From NCBI GenBank assembly GCA_017615355.1, contig JAGAAJ010000046.1:1-64000 (forward strand): a stretch of 64,000 nucleotides of DNA, in the 5' to 3' direction. The stretch comes from Prevotella sp. (GTDB taxonomy: Bacteria > Bacteroidota > Bacteroidia > Bacteroidales > Bacteroidaceae). The notes beneath the pieces were generated by a model, which saw only the letters and a program-made list of their open reading frames with translations, was not told the origin of the DNA and ran no database searches. This document shows, in pieces, positions 1-7,584 of the stretch (position 1 is its first letter; the number at the start of each line of letters is the position of its first letter). The translations under genes and the position numbers were made by a program.

Positions 1-794
1 ACATCGGCAGCTGCAGGCTCGCGGTAGGTGCCGTCATGGAAGTCGCCGGGATGCTGCTCATAGTCGTTCATCTTCTCAACGATGAGTGTTGCCGGGGCGA
101 TAATCTCGGCATAACATTCATGCTCCTGAAGTACGTTGATTTTGCGCTTCAGGGCGATGATGCAGGCATCGGTCTCGTTGAACTTCCGCGTACCGTCGAG
201 CTGATGGATCACGTCGTCAAGCTTTGTCAAACCTTCGTCCTGACGCCCCAGATGGGTAAGGATGATGCCAATCTCGGCCTCTGTGCGAAGGGCTTCGGTC
301 TCGTTGCCTTGTTGTCGGCAGAAAGTAGCCTTCTCCGTCGACCACCGCAGCCATTGCTCGTTGTCGTGCTTCTTGCGGGAGATGGCGACGAGCAGGTCGA
401 GCACCGGCTCACGGTTTTCAGGGGCGTCCTTCACAAAATCGCTCTGCAACAAAGCCTCGCAAATCTGCCGCGCCGTGTCGAGCCGTTCCTCTCCGCATGT
501 CAGGCAAAACACCTTCGCTCGTAGCAATGAGGCACGGTCCCTCGTCAGGTTGCCCACAATCTCTGCAGAGTCGATAATCACTAATGCCCGCTCCGGCTGT
601 GTACCATACACATCCATCGCCGCCTCCTCGGTGTAGAGCGTATCACTCGCCTGCGGCACGTGACCTCTACCCCCGCCCTTCCCAAAAGGGAGGGAGCCTT
701 TGCCCGTGCAGCCAATCATCATAGCCGCCACGGCTACATATAATAAGATGTATGCTTGTAGCCTTGCCCGAATCGCCTTACACACTTTCTGCAT
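1..794 (-). CDS. partial TPR-like lipoprotein (C-terminus outside window)
   Basis: The minus-strand frame stays open from an ATG at 794 to the left edge, so the gene is truncated by the window. The first residues form a signal peptide ending in a lipobox (MIGC, Cys about residue 28), which predicts a lipidated envelope protein. Downstream, the repeated helical pattern (ERALVIIDSAE, DRASLLRAKVF, EALRTEAEIG) resembles tetratricopeptide helices. That is inference from pattern, because no strict TPR motif was scored. A GC-rich palindrome (671-697) encodes the SLPFGKGGG stretch just after the lipid cysteine. A TATCTTTGC box lies 23 nt upstream of the ATG. Bacteroidetes regulators and kinases often carry such N-terminal TPRs, so the missing C-terminus could hold a signalling domain. 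Function unassigned. Confidence 0.7.
   Translation of the reverse strand, partial: MQKVCKAIRARLQAYILLYVAVAAMMIGCTGKGSLPFGKGGGRGHVPQASDTLYTEEAAMDVYGTQPERALVIIDSAEIVGNLTRDRASLLRAKVFCLTCGEERLDTARQICEALLQSDFVKDAPENREPVLDLLVAISRKKHDNEQWLRWSTEKATFCRQQGNETEALRTEAEIGIILTHLGRQDEGLTKLDDVIHQLDGTRKFNETDACIIALKRKINVLQEHECYAEIIAPATLIVEKMNDYEQHPGDFHDGTYREPAAAD
671..697. repeat. GC-rich palindromic element after the lipobox
   Basis: CCCTTCCCAAAAGGGAGGG is a near-perfect palindrome. It encodes LPFGKGG in the partial lipoprotein and is one of five related elements. Confidence 0.55.
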
Positions 795-817
795 ACGTAT
801 TTTTTTGCCTTTCGCTT

Positions 818-826
818 GCAAAGATA
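818..826 (-). promoter_or_regulatory. -7 box TATCTTTGC for the partial lipoprotein
   Basis: The minus strand reads TATCTTTGC, matching the Bacteroidetes TAnnTTTGC consensus, 23 nt before the ATG at 794. Confidence 0.6.
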
Positions 827-964
827 GTGTAAAATTTCGATTAAGCGAAGAGAATACAAATTTATTTGCATTCTTGAGCGTGAGAAAGCTATCTAAATCG
901 AGTGAAATACTATATAATGTGTGACAAAAACAGGAGATAATTTTGTCGTTAGCGCAATTTTTTC

Positions 965-973
965 TACTTTTGC
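965..973 (+). promoter_or_regulatory. -7 box TACTTTTGC for the beta-helix protein
   Basis: TACTTTTGC lies 34 nt upstream of the ATG at 1008. It places transcription initiation downstream of the ATG-like codons nearer 921 and so supports the 1008 start. Confidence 0.6.
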
Positions 974-1007
974 AGCCTCATTTCGAAACCTTAACAGACA
1001 AAAGAAA

Positions 1008-2441
1008 ATGAAGAAAATGCTGATGATATGCCTGCTGGCAGCTGCCGTACAGCAAGCAAGTGCAGAGGGAATCAAGACGGCAGGCGACGGAAAGACGTAT
1101 ACGCTGGACCTGCTGTCGCAGATGGAGAACACAGGCGTAGACAAATATGTGGACGAGGACGACGGCGAGGTGATCTACACGCTTCTTGCCAACGACACCA
1201 TCGCCGTGGGCGACAGGTTCGTGATGGAAGACAACGTGACGGTGCTCTTCGACGACAACGTGACCTTCGTCATCGAGGGCGAAGCCGACTTCCAGCTGAC
1301 GAAGGGTGCCACCTTTGACAGCGCCTTCGACGATGCCGACTATGTCAGTCCGGTAGGTATCGTGATGAAGAATGAGCAGAGCCAGACGGTGTTTCAGAAC
1401 TGCACATTCTATTATGTGGGCCTGCGCAACATGTCGGCGAAGGGCCTGAAGGTGGACAAATGCGCCTTCTACAACAACAACGGCGCCATCGGACAGGCTG
1501 CCCTCTCCATCGGCACCGACGGGGCTCCCTTCGAGGTGACCAACTGCGTCTTCTCGTTCAACAAGAAGGCCGCCATTGCAGGAGCGGCCAACTATCGCAA
1601 CCCTCTGCTCATCGAGAATTGCGAGTTCTACTGCAACGGACAGGCCAACGGCAACACGCCTCAGCTCAACCTCACGGTAGCCGACAACGTGGTGATTCGC
1701 GGCTGCACCATCGAGGGCGATCCTGAGAAGACGATGGTGGGCGGCATCGTGGTGGCCAACCTGATGAACTACGCAGGCGAGCTGAACACCCTCATCGAGA
1801 ACAACACCATCACCGACTGTCGCTTCGGCCTTGCCACCTATTGCTGGCAGAAGGCCGTCATACGCAACAACACCCTGAAGGACAACTGCCACGAGACCAA
1901 CGCGATGAACGGCGGCAGCGGCATCAACGTCTATGACCCCTATTACCTGCAGCACACCTACATTGAGGGTAACCACATCGAGGGCTCGCTGTGGGGCGTC
2001 ACCCTCGTAGGAGGCAAGGAGGCCAACCTCGGCCGCATCGATGTCGACCCCGCGAGCGCCGACTATAACCCTGGTAATAATGTATTCGTGAACAACGGCA
2101 ACGGTGGTGTGCTCTACGACCTCTACAACAACTCCACGAACACCGTCTATGCCCAGGGCAACACCTGGAACGTGAGCGAGCAGACGGAGGAACAGATTGA
2201 GGGCGTCATCTTCCACAAGCATGACAACCCCTCCTTGGGTGCCGTCATCTTCATGCCTGCCAAAGGGACAACGGGGATTCACTTTATTAACCAAAACGAA
2301 AACGAAGACGAAGACGGAAACTTTGCTACGAAAACAAGAAACGGAAACGTATACGACCTGCAAGGCCGCCACATGGCCCAACCCTCGAAGGGCTTGTATA
2401 TCATGAAGGGGAAAAAGGTGTCTTTGCGAAATAGCTACTGA
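1008..2441 (+). CDS. secreted parallel beta-helix protein with C-terminal sorting-like tag
   Basis: The protein has 477 residues from the ATG at 1008, which gives a clean signal peptide (MKKMLMICLLAAAVQQASA); a longer frame from 921 would run through the promoter. The body is rich in short Asn/Gly/Cys turns (CTFYYVGLRN, CAFYNNNGA, CVFSFNKKA, CEFYCNGQ), the rung pattern of right-handed beta-helix proteins, which often bind or cleave polysaccharides; no catalytic residues can be assigned. After a low-complexity NENEDEDGN linker the end reads VYDLQGRHMAQPSKGLYIMKGKKV, like the tags at 35.1, 48.1 and 49.5 kb. The last six residues (SLRNSY) differ from the usual short basic ending. Probably exported to the cell surface, if the tag is functional. 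Confidence 0.75.
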   Translation: MKKMLMICLLAAAVQQASAEGIKTAGDGKTYTLDLLSQMENTGVDKYVDEDDGEVIYTLLANDTIAVGDRFVMEDNVTVLFDDNVTFVIEGEADFQLTKGATFDSAFDDADYVSPVGIVMKNEQSQTVFQNCTFYYVGLRNMSAKGLKVDKCAFYNNNGAIGQAALSIGTDGAPFEVTNCVFSFNKKAAIAGAANYRNPLLIENCEFYCNGQANGNTPQLNLTVADNVVIRGCTIEGDPEKTMVGGIVVANLMNYAGELNTLIENNTITDCRFGLATYCWQKAVIRNNTLKDNCHETNAMNGGSGINVYDPYYLQHTYIEGNHIEGSLWGVTLVGGKEANLGRIDVDPASADYNPGNNVFVNNGNGGVLYDLYNNSTNTVYAQGNTWNVSEQTEEQIEGVIFHKHDNPSLGAVIFMPAKGTTGIHFINQNENEDEDGNFATKTRNGNVYDLQGRHMAQPSKGLYIMKGKKVSLRNSY

Positions 2442-2469
2442 AAAATTTGGATGTTTCGCTGAAAAGCAC

Positions 2470-2478
2470 TATTTTTGC
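2470..2478 (+). promoter_or_regulatory. -7 box TATTTTTGC for the sirtuin gene
   Basis: TATTTTTGC lies 23 nt before the ATG at 2502. The motif TTTCGCTGAA lies just upstream (2454-2463) and recurs twice upstream of the gene ending at 12543. Confidence 0.55.
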
Positions 2479-2501
2479 AGCGTTTAAAAAACCTTAGAAA
2501 G

Positions 2502-3197
2502 ATGAGCAAGAAGAAAATCGTTGTACTGACTGGAGCCGGCATGTCGGTGGAGAGCGGACTGAGGACCTTCCGCGACGCCGACGGCCTGTGGGAGGAATAC
2601 CCTGTGGCTCAGGTGGCTACGCATGAGGGCTGGGAAGCCGACCCCGTGCTGGTGACAAATTTCTATAACATGCTGCGCAAGAAGTGCTGGGGCGTCAAGC
2701 CCAACGAAGGCCACAAGCTGGTGGCTGAGCTGGAGAAGAAATACGACGTGACGGTGGTGACACAGAATGTGGACAACCTGCACGAGATGGCCGGCTCGAC
2801 CCACGTGGTGCATCTGCACGGCGAGCTGATGAAGGTGTGCTCGAGCCGCGACGTCGACGATCCACGCTACATCCAGCAGCTCACGCCCGAGAACTGCGAG
2901 GTGGAGCCTGGCACGAAGGCTGGCGACGGCTCGCTGCTGCGCCCCTATATCGTGTTCTTCGGCGAGGCCGTGCCCAACATCAGCATTGCCGCCGAGGAGG
3001 CCCAGACGGCTGACATCTTCATCATCATCGGCACTTCGCTCAATGTCTATCCTGCCGCCGGACTCTTCCACTATGTGCGTCCTGGCGTGCCCATCTACCT
3101 CATCGACCCCAATCCCATCAGCGTGGGAGGCTGCGTGAAACAGATACAGAAAGGGGCCTCTGAGGGTATGCGTGAACTGATGAAGATTTTGGACTAA
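2502..3197 (+). CDS. cobB: SIR2-family NAD-dependent protein deacylase (sirtuin)
   Basis: The product has 231 residues and would remove acyl groups from lysine using NAD. Visible motifs are GAGMSVESGLRTFRD (NAD binding), TQNVDNLH, the catalytic His in VVHLHGEL, and GTSLNVYPAAGL. Most bacterial sirtuins bind zinc with four cysteines in two CxxC pairs. Here the corresponding region (VCSSRDVDDP to ENCEV) has only two isolated cysteines, so the structural zinc site appears lost. I believe Bacteroides homologues share this. The ATG at 2502 is preferred because a longer TTG-initiated frame from 2475 overlaps the promoter box. The gene sits alone between the beta-helix protein and greA. Confidence 0.9.
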   Translation: MSKKKIVVLTGAGMSVESGLRTFRDADGLWEEYPVAQVATHEGWEADPVLVTNFYNMLRKKCWGVKPNEGHKLVAELEKKYDVTVVTQNVDNLHEMAGSTHVVHLHGELMKVCSSRDVDDPRYIQQLTPENCEVEPGTKAGDGSLLRPYIVFFGEAVPNISIAAEEAQTADIFIIIGTSLNVYPAAGLFHYVRPGVPIYLIDPNPISVGGCVKQIQKGASEGMRELMKILD

Positions 3198-3241
3198 ACG
3201 TTTTTTAACGCGAAAAGTTTTGACAAAAGGGGAAAAAGGCA

Positions 3242-3250
3242 TACCTTTGC
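3242..3250 (+). promoter_or_regulatory. -7 box TACCTTTGC for greA
   Basis: TACCTTTGC lies about 140 nt upstream of greA, which leaves an unusually long leader containing a hairpin. Confidence 0.6.
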
Positions 3251-3280
3251 ACCCAGAACAACAAATCTTTAGTAGAACAA

Positions 3281-3320
3281 GGATTCCGGCTTAAGGAAAC
3301 GGCCGGGATTCTTTAATTTT
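3281..3320 (+). terminator. terminator-like hairpin in the greA leader
   Basis: GGATTCCGGC (3281-3290) can pair along 10 bp, with two G-U pairs, with GCCGGGATTC (3302-3311), followed by TTTAATTTT. It lies between the greA promoter and its start codon, so it could attenuate greA or release a short leader RNA. Confidence 0.5.
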
Positions 3321-3391
3321 ATTGACGAACCCAAAACACGAGACTCTAAACAACAAATAGTTAATCGTAAAAATTGTAAATCGTAATAAAA

Positions 3392-3859
3392 ATGGCATAC
3401 ATGTCACAAGAGGGCTATGACAACTTGATAGCCGAACTAAAGCGTCTGGAGGGCGTTGAGCGTCCCAAGGCGTCAGCCGCCATCGCGGAAGCACGCGACA
3501 AGGGCGACCTGAGCGAGAACAGCGAGTATGAAGCAGCCAAGGAGGCACAGGCTCATCTGGAATCAAAGATCAACCAGCTGAAGCAGGCCATCTCGGAGGC
3601 CAAGATTGTGGACACATCACGTCTCAGCGCCGACTCGGTGCAGATCCTGTCGAAGGTGGAGATGACCAACCTGGCCAATAAGGCCCGCATGACCTACACC
3701 ATCGTCAGCGAGAACGAGGCCGACCTGCGCCAGGGCAAGATCAGCATCCAGACACCCATCGCACAGGGCCTGCTCAACCACAAGGTGGGCGACGAGGTGG
3801 AGGTGAAGATTCCCCGCGGCACCATCAAGCTCCGCATCGAGAAGATTACGGTGGGGTGA
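3392..3859 (+). CDS. greA: transcription elongation factor GreA
   Basis: The product has 155 residues, close to the usual GreA length of about 158. It rescues backtracked RNA polymerase by stimulating transcript cleavage. The N-terminal coiled-coil hairpin carries the acidic tip signature ARDKGDLSENSEYEAAKEAQ (residues about 34-53), and the C-terminal FKBP-like domain (GDEVEVKIPRGTIKLRIEKI) is complete. The ATG at 3392 begins MAYMSQEGYD, the normal GreA start. The gene follows a long leader with a terminator-like hairpin. Downstream, a TAACG-rich repeat separates it from the HIT-family gene, and no new promoter box is seen there, so read-through is likely. Confidence 0.96.
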   Translation: MAYMSQEGYDNLIAELKRLEGVERPKASAAIAEARDKGDLSENSEYEAAKEAQAHLESKINQLKQAISEAKIVDTSRLSADSVQILSKVEMTNLANKARMTYTIVSENEADLRQGKISIQTPIAQGLLNHKVGDEVEVKIPRGTIKLRIEKITVG

Positions 3860-3876
3860 TCAATTTTCGATATTTC

Positions 3877-3963
3877 GTAATAACGGTATAACGTTATAAC
3901 GGTATAACGAAATAACGACAAAATCGACAATAACGTCAATAACGACATAACGTCAAAAAACGA
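3877..3963 (+). repeat. TAACG-rich intergenic repeat, copy 1
   Basis: About nine irregularly spaced TAACG words (TAATAACGG, TATAACG, AATAACGAC and others) fill the greA-HIT gap up to the ATG. The 15-mer ATAACGTTATAACGG recurs at 8650-8664. Confidence 0.7.
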
Positions 3964-3964
3964 C

Positions 3965-4366
3965 ATGGACATTTTCTCAAAGATTGCAGCTGGCGAGATT
4001 CCCAGCTATAAGTGCGCCGAGAACGACGAGTTCTACGCCTTCCTCGACATCAATCCGCTGGTGAAGGGCCACACGCTGGTCATCCCTCGCCGCGAAGTGG
4101 ACTATTTCTTCGACATGGACGACGACGAGCTGGCACGCTATCAGCAGTTTGCCAAGCGCGTGGCCATCGCCATCAAGCAGGCCTTCCCCTGCAAGAAGGT
4201 GGCACAGGTGGTGCTGGGCCTCGAGGTGGCTCATGCCCACATCCACCTCATCCCCATGCAGAGCGAGGCCGACGCCGACTTCCGTCGCGAGAAGCTGAAG
4301 CTGAGCAGCGAGGAGATGCAACAGACGGCTGACAAGATCCTGGCAGCGTTTGCCAATAACCAGTAA
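3965..4366 (+). CDS. HIT-family nucleotide hydrolase or transferase
   Basis: The product has 133 residues with the histidine triad as AHAHIHLIP (residues about 94-102; HxHxH) and the typical HIT N-terminus (DIFSKIAAGEIPSYK, DINPLVKGHTLVIPRR). HIT proteins hydrolyse dinucleotides or nucleoside phosphoramidates through a histidine-AMP intermediate; the exact substrate cannot be read here. It is complete, starts 5 nt after the TAACG repeat and lies 14 nt before purN, so the two are probably co-transcribed. Confidence 0.92.
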   Translation: MDIFSKIAAGEIPSYKCAENDEFYAFLDINPLVKGHTLVIPRREVDYFFDMDDDELARYQQFAKRVAIAIKQAFPCKKVAQVVLGLEVAHAHIHLIPMQSEADADFRREKLKLSSEEMQQTADKILAAFANNQ

Positions 4367-4380
4367 ACAAATAGCGACAG

Positions 4381-4947
4381 ATGAACATTGCCGTCTTTGC
4401 ATCGGGCAGCGGGTCGAACTGCGAGAACCTGATCCGGCATTTCGCCGACTCAGACGTGGCTCGTGTGGCTGTCGTCGTCAGCAACAAGCCTGACGCCTAC
4501 GTGCTGGAGCGTGCCCGCAAGCTGGGTGTGCCGTCGGTGGTGGTGACCAAGGCCGAGCTGCAGCAGCCCGAAGTGGTGATGCCCCTGATGCAGCAGTACG
4601 GCATCGGCTTCGTGGTGTTGGCCGGCTTCCTGCCCCTGGTGCCCGACTATCTCGTCGATGCCTTCCCTCGCCGGATGGTGAACATCCATCCGTCGCTGTT
4701 GCCGAAGTTCGGCGGCAAGGGCATGTGGGGACATCATGTGCACGAGGCCGTAAAGGCTGCCGGCGAGACGGAGACAGGCATGACCGTGCACTACGTCACC
4801 TCACAATGCGACGGCGGCGACATTATCGCACAATTCCACGTTGCCCTCGACCCTTCTGACACAGCCGACGACATCGCCGCAAAAGAACACGTGCTGGAAA
4901 TGGAGCATTTTCCGCACGTGGTAGAGCAATTGATCAGGGATTTGTAA
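4381..4947 (+). CDS. purN: phosphoribosylglycinamide formyltransferase
   Basis: The product has 188 residues. It transfers formyl from 10-formyl-THF to GAR in purine synthesis (third step). Visible are the N-terminal nucleotide-binding motif MNIAVFASGSGSNCENLI, the catalytic Asn/His in MVNIHPSLLPKFGGKGMWG (residues about 99-117) and the conserved TVHYVTSQCDGGDIIAQ with the catalytic Asp. Length fits the family. It follows the HIT gene at 14 nt. It converges with miaB, and overlapping small hairpins between the stops could terminate both. Confidence 0.95.
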   Translation: MNIAVFASGSGSNCENLIRHFADSDVARVAVVVSNKPDAYVLERARKLGVPSVVVTKAELQQPEVVMPLMQQYGIGFVVLAGFLPLVPDYLVDAFPRRMVNIHPSLLPKFGGKGMWGHHVHEAVKAAGETETGMTVHYVTSQCDGGDIIAQFHVALDPSDTADDIAAKEHVLEMEHFPHVVEQLIRDL

Positions 4948-4965
4948 ATCCCCTTGGCAGGGATT
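4937..4965. terminator. possible bidirectional terminator between purN and miaB
   Basis: AAATCCC (4946-4952) can pair with either GGGATTT (4937-4943) or the GGGATT at 4960-4965. T-tracts are poor, so this is tentative. Confidence 0.3.
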
Positions 4966-4967
4966 CA

Positions 4968-6338
4968 TCAGACAGGCTCGCCAAGGAGCGTGGCGCTGGT
5001 GCTGCCGGTGATACGTACACGGACGGTCTGACCGATATGGTGGTTTTCCTTCGGGAAGACCACCATTTTGTTTTGCTCCGTACGACCGCAGAGCTGCTCG
5101 CGGCTGCGCTTGGAGAAGCCTTCCACCAGGACATCAAACTCACGGCCCTCGTCTTTCTTGTTCTGCTGCGCCGAGATGTCGGTCTGCAGGGCGATGAGCT
5201 CGTTGAGTCGGCGAATCTTCTCCTCTTCAGGCACATCGTCGGGCAGGTGCTTCGAGGCATAGGTGCCCGGTCGCTCACTGTACTTGAACATAAAGGCGGA
5301 GTCGTAGCCCACCTCGCGCATCAGCGAGAGCGACAGCTGGTGATCCTCCTCCGTCTCGCTGTGATAGCCCACGAAGATATCGGTGGAGAGACCGCAGTCG
5401 GGGATGATGCTGCGGATGGCATCGACGCGGTCGAGATACCACTCACGGGTGTATTTGCGGTTCATCAGCTGCAGGATGCGGTTGGAACCGCTCTGCACAG
5501 GCAGATGGATATGCTTGCACACATTGGGCATCTCGGCGATGACACGCAGCGTCTCGTCGCTCATATCCTTAGGATGAGAGGTGGTGAAACGGATGCGCAT
5601 CTCAGGAGCCTCCTCGGCAACAGCCTTTAGCAATTGTGGGAAATTTGTATTTTCCTTCAACCCTTCACCCTCCACCTTCCACAAGTAAGAGTTTACATTC
5701 TGCCCCAGCAGCGTCACCTCCTTGAAGCCGCGGTCACGCAGGTCACGCACCTCGCGAAGGATGCTCTCCACGTCGCGGGAGCGCTCACGGCCACGGGTAT
5801 AGGGCACGATGCAATAGTGGCAGAAGTTGTTGCAGCCACGCATGATGCTGACGAAGCCGCCGATGCGGTGGCCCAGGGCGATGCGCTGCGGCACGATGTC
5901 GCGGTAGGTCTCGGTGGTCGAGAGCTCGATGTTGATGGCTTTGTGGCCCGTCTCGGCCTGAGCAACGAGGTCGGGCAATGAGAGGTAGGCATCAGGACCC
6001 GCCACGAGGTCGGCGCCGTACTTGTTGAGCAGATCGTCCTTCACACGCTCGGCCATACAGCCGAGGACACCGATGATCAACCCCTCCCGGCCTCCCTGAA
6101 GGGGAGGGTTGCTGCGCCTTGATTTACGCAGGGCGGCGAGGGCTTCCAGGCGGTGGAAGATCTTCTGCTCGGCATTGTCACGCACCGAACAGGTGTTGAG
6201 GAACACGGCATCAGCCTCGTCGATATTCTCGGTAGTCTCGTAGCCAGCCATCTGCATTACCGAAGCCACGACCTCCGAGTCGGCCACATTCATCTGGCAT
6301 CCGTATGTCTCTATCAGGAGTTTCTTCACGTTATTCAA
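4968..6338 (-). CDS. miaB: tRNA-2-methylthio-N6-dimethylallyladenosine synthase
   Basis: The product has 456 residues. It is a radical-SAM methylthiotransferase that modifies A37 of tRNAs reading UNN codons. Domain order is UPF0004 (IETYGCQMNVADSE, with cysteines also in NTCSVRDNA and GVLGCMAERV), then radical SAM with CNNFCHYCIVPYTRGRERSRD (CxxxCxxC), then a C-terminal TRAM domain. In the UPF0004 domain an extra segment (RRSNPPLQGGREG, about residues 77-89) is encoded by a palindromic GC-rich repeat at 6081-6110; it should be a tolerated surface insertion. The start overlaps the end of the upstream PorT-like gene by 8 nt, so the two form one transcript. Confidence 0.95.
   Translation of the reverse strand: MNNVKKLLIETYGCQMNVADSEVVASVMQMAGYETTENIDEADAVFLNTCSVRDNAEQKIFHRLEALAALRKSRRSNPPLQGGREGLIIGVLGCMAERVKDDLLNKYGADLVAGPDAYLSLPDLVAQAETGHKAINIELSTTETYRDIVPQRIALGHRIGGFVSIMRGCNNFCHYCIVPYTRGRERSRDVESILREVRDLRDRGFKEVTLLGQNVNSYLWKVEGEGLKENTNFPQLLKAVAEEAPEMRIRFTTSHPKDMSDETLRVIAEMPNVCKHIHLPVQSGSNRILQLMNRKYTREWYLDRVDAIRSIIPDCGLSTDIFVGYHSETEEDHQLSLSLMREVGYDSAFMFKYSERPGTYASKHLPDDVPEEEKIRRLNELIALQTDISAQQNKKDEGREFDVLVEGFSKRSREQLCGRTEQNKMVVFPKENHHIGQTVRVRITGSTSATLLGEPV
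6081..6110. repeat. GC-rich palindromic element in frame within miaB
   Basis: CCCCTCCCGGCCTCCCTGAA and the following GGGGAGGG form an imperfect inverted repeat. In the miaB frame it encodes NPPLQGGREG. It is related to elements at about 671, 16421, 40188 and 58857. Confidence 0.65.
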
Positions 6339-7080
6339 AGTAGAGGGTTAGTACAATCATCTTGCTATAGGCCTTGTCGATGCTGCGGGCAAAGGCCTGC
6401 TTATTGCCGTCGGTCAGCTCGTCGACATGCTTCTTGTCGAAGGTGTCGAAAGGGCTGAAGCAGAATTTCAACTCGGGTATGAGCTTGAAGAAGGGCAGGT
6501 AGTAGTCGCAGCCAAAGCCTACCTCCAACATGGCATCATAGCGTTTCAGGTGGGTGTAGTCCTGGTCTTTGCTGGAGAGATTGAGCATCGGGCTGATACC
6601 CGCCATCACATAGGGCCGGTAGTTGTTGAATCGCTGGGCCGAGAACTTCAGGTCGATGGGCACGGCAATGTAAGTGTTCTTCATGTCCTGCGACGTCTCA
6701 CGGGGTTGGCCGGCATCGTTCAGGTCCTGCAAGTCGCGGAACACCAAGTGCTTCGATCCGAAATGCATGGTAGGCGCCAAGCGCAGGGAGAAATGCTGCG
6801 AGAGACGCATATCGGCCACGACGCCGACGCTGAAGCCCGGATTCCATGTGTCGGCATCACACAGCACCGTGCGCTGTTCAAGCTCGGCGTTGTCGTTGAG
6901 CAGGGTGTACTGCGGCCCTATATTGCGCAGCTCCACATCCTGCAGGTTCAAACCGATGTGTATGCCAAAATGCAAGGGGCGCAAGTCGATGTACGGCTTG
7001 TTCTGCACCTTGCGCTGCTGCGCCATAGCCATCGTGGCCACGGCGACGAGCATGAGAAAACTGATGAATCGTCTCATCAT
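6331..7080 (-). CDS. outer-membrane beta-barrel protein, PorT-like
   Basis: The product has 249 residues with a signal peptide (MMRRFISFLMLVAVATMAMA) and alternating amphipathic strands ending in an aromatic residue (MIVLTLYFE), as expected of an outer-membrane barrel. Length and the central pattern (FSLRLAPTMHFGSKHLVF, MKNTYIAVPIDLKFS, MLEVGFGCDYYLPFFKLIPELKF) resemble PorT-family proteins, one of which is needed for type IX secretion in Porphyromonas gingivalis. That assignment is by recollection of the family, and a generic porin-family barrel is the alternative. It overlaps miaB by 8 nt. Four secreted proteins in the window carry type IX-like tags, which fits a PorT role. Confidence 0.65.
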   Translation of the reverse strand: MMRRFISFLMLVAVATMAMAQQRKVQNKPYIDLRPLHFGIHIGLNLQDVELRNIGPQYTLLNDNAELEQRTVLCDADTWNPGFSVGVVADMRLSQHFSLRLAPTMHFGSKHLVFRDLQDLNDAGQPRETSQDMKNTYIAVPIDLKFSAQRFNNYRPYVMAGISPMLNLSSKDQDYTHLKRYDAMLEVGFGCDYYLPFFKLIPELKFCFSPFDTFDKKHVDELTDGNKQAFARSIDKAYSKMIVLTLYFE

Positions 7081-7222
7081 TCTGTAAGTAATAACGTCGA
7101 AGCGTTCACAATATTATATTGTAGAGCGCATTTAATTGCCAAACACCCATCGGGATTATTTCGACAACGTATAAATAAAGAAAAAAGATACCAAAATATT
7201 GGTAGGAATAAGAAAAACTTCT

Positions 7223-7231
7223 TATCTTTGC
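7223..7231 (+). promoter_or_regulatory. -7 box TATCTTTGC for the ferredoxin
   Basis: TATCTTTGC lies 49 nt upstream of the ferredoxin ATG at 7281. Confidence 0.6.
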
Positions 7232-7280
7232 ACCCTCAAATTTTAGTATTAACAACCATTTTAACAAATCAGAAAGAATT

Positions 7281-7451
7281 ATGGCATACGTAATTGGTGA
7301 CGACTGCATTTCTTGCGGCACATGTCAGGGTGAGTGCCCCGTCGAGGCTATCTCTGAGGGTGCTGACAAGTACGTGATTGACGCTGACGCCTGCACAGAG
7401 TGCGGTACCTGCGCTAGTGTTTGTCCGTCGGAGGCTATCAGCCTTGGCTAA
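7281..7451 (+). CDS. 2[4Fe-4S] ferredoxin
   Basis: A 56-residue protein with two canonical cluster motifs, CISCGTCQGECP (residues about 9-20) and CTECGTCASVCP (about 38-49), each CxxCxxCxxxCP. It is a soluble low-potential electron carrier of the clostridial type, used in anaerobes by pyruvate:ferredoxin oxidoreductase and hydrogenases. It has its own promoter and a strong terminator, so it is a single-gene transcript. It starts MAYVIGDDC at 7281 with a purine-rich AGAAAGAATT just upstream. Confidence 0.96.
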   Translation: MAYVIGDDCISCGTCQGECPVEAISEGADKYVIDADACTECGTCASVCPSEAISLG

Positions 7452-7482
7452 TACTTAAGCATTAGCTTCATAAAAAACAGAT

Positions 7483-7515
7483 AAGGGGACTTCCGCAAGG
7501 AGGTCCCCTTTGCTT
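7483..7515 (+). terminator. intrinsic terminator after the ferredoxin
   Basis: AAGGGGACTTCC (7483-7494) pairs over 12 bp with GGAGGTCCCCTT (7499-7510) around a GCAA tetraloop. The T-rich tail is weak (TGCTTG). Confidence 0.8.
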
Positions 7516-7559
7516 GTAAAAAACTTTGTCTTTTCTTCCGTTACTTCAAATAATTATCG

Positions 7560-7568
7560 TACCTTTGC
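7560..7568 (+). promoter_or_regulatory. -7 box TACCTTTGC for pyrE
   Basis: TACCTTTGC lies 16 nt before the ATG at 7585, which excludes the longer frame starting near 7510. Confidence 0.65.
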
Positions 7569-7584
7569 AGCAAATTTTCATCAC

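Noticed and set aside
36..524. 162-residue plus-strand frame at the left edge
   Set aside because: The minus strand has a promoter, signal peptide and lipobox with a continuous frame through this region.
978..2381. 467-residue open frame on the minus strand
   Set aside because: It is the shadow of the beta-helix gene. It has no promoter or start context and reads as Val/His-rich low-complexity typical of antisense frames in this GC range.
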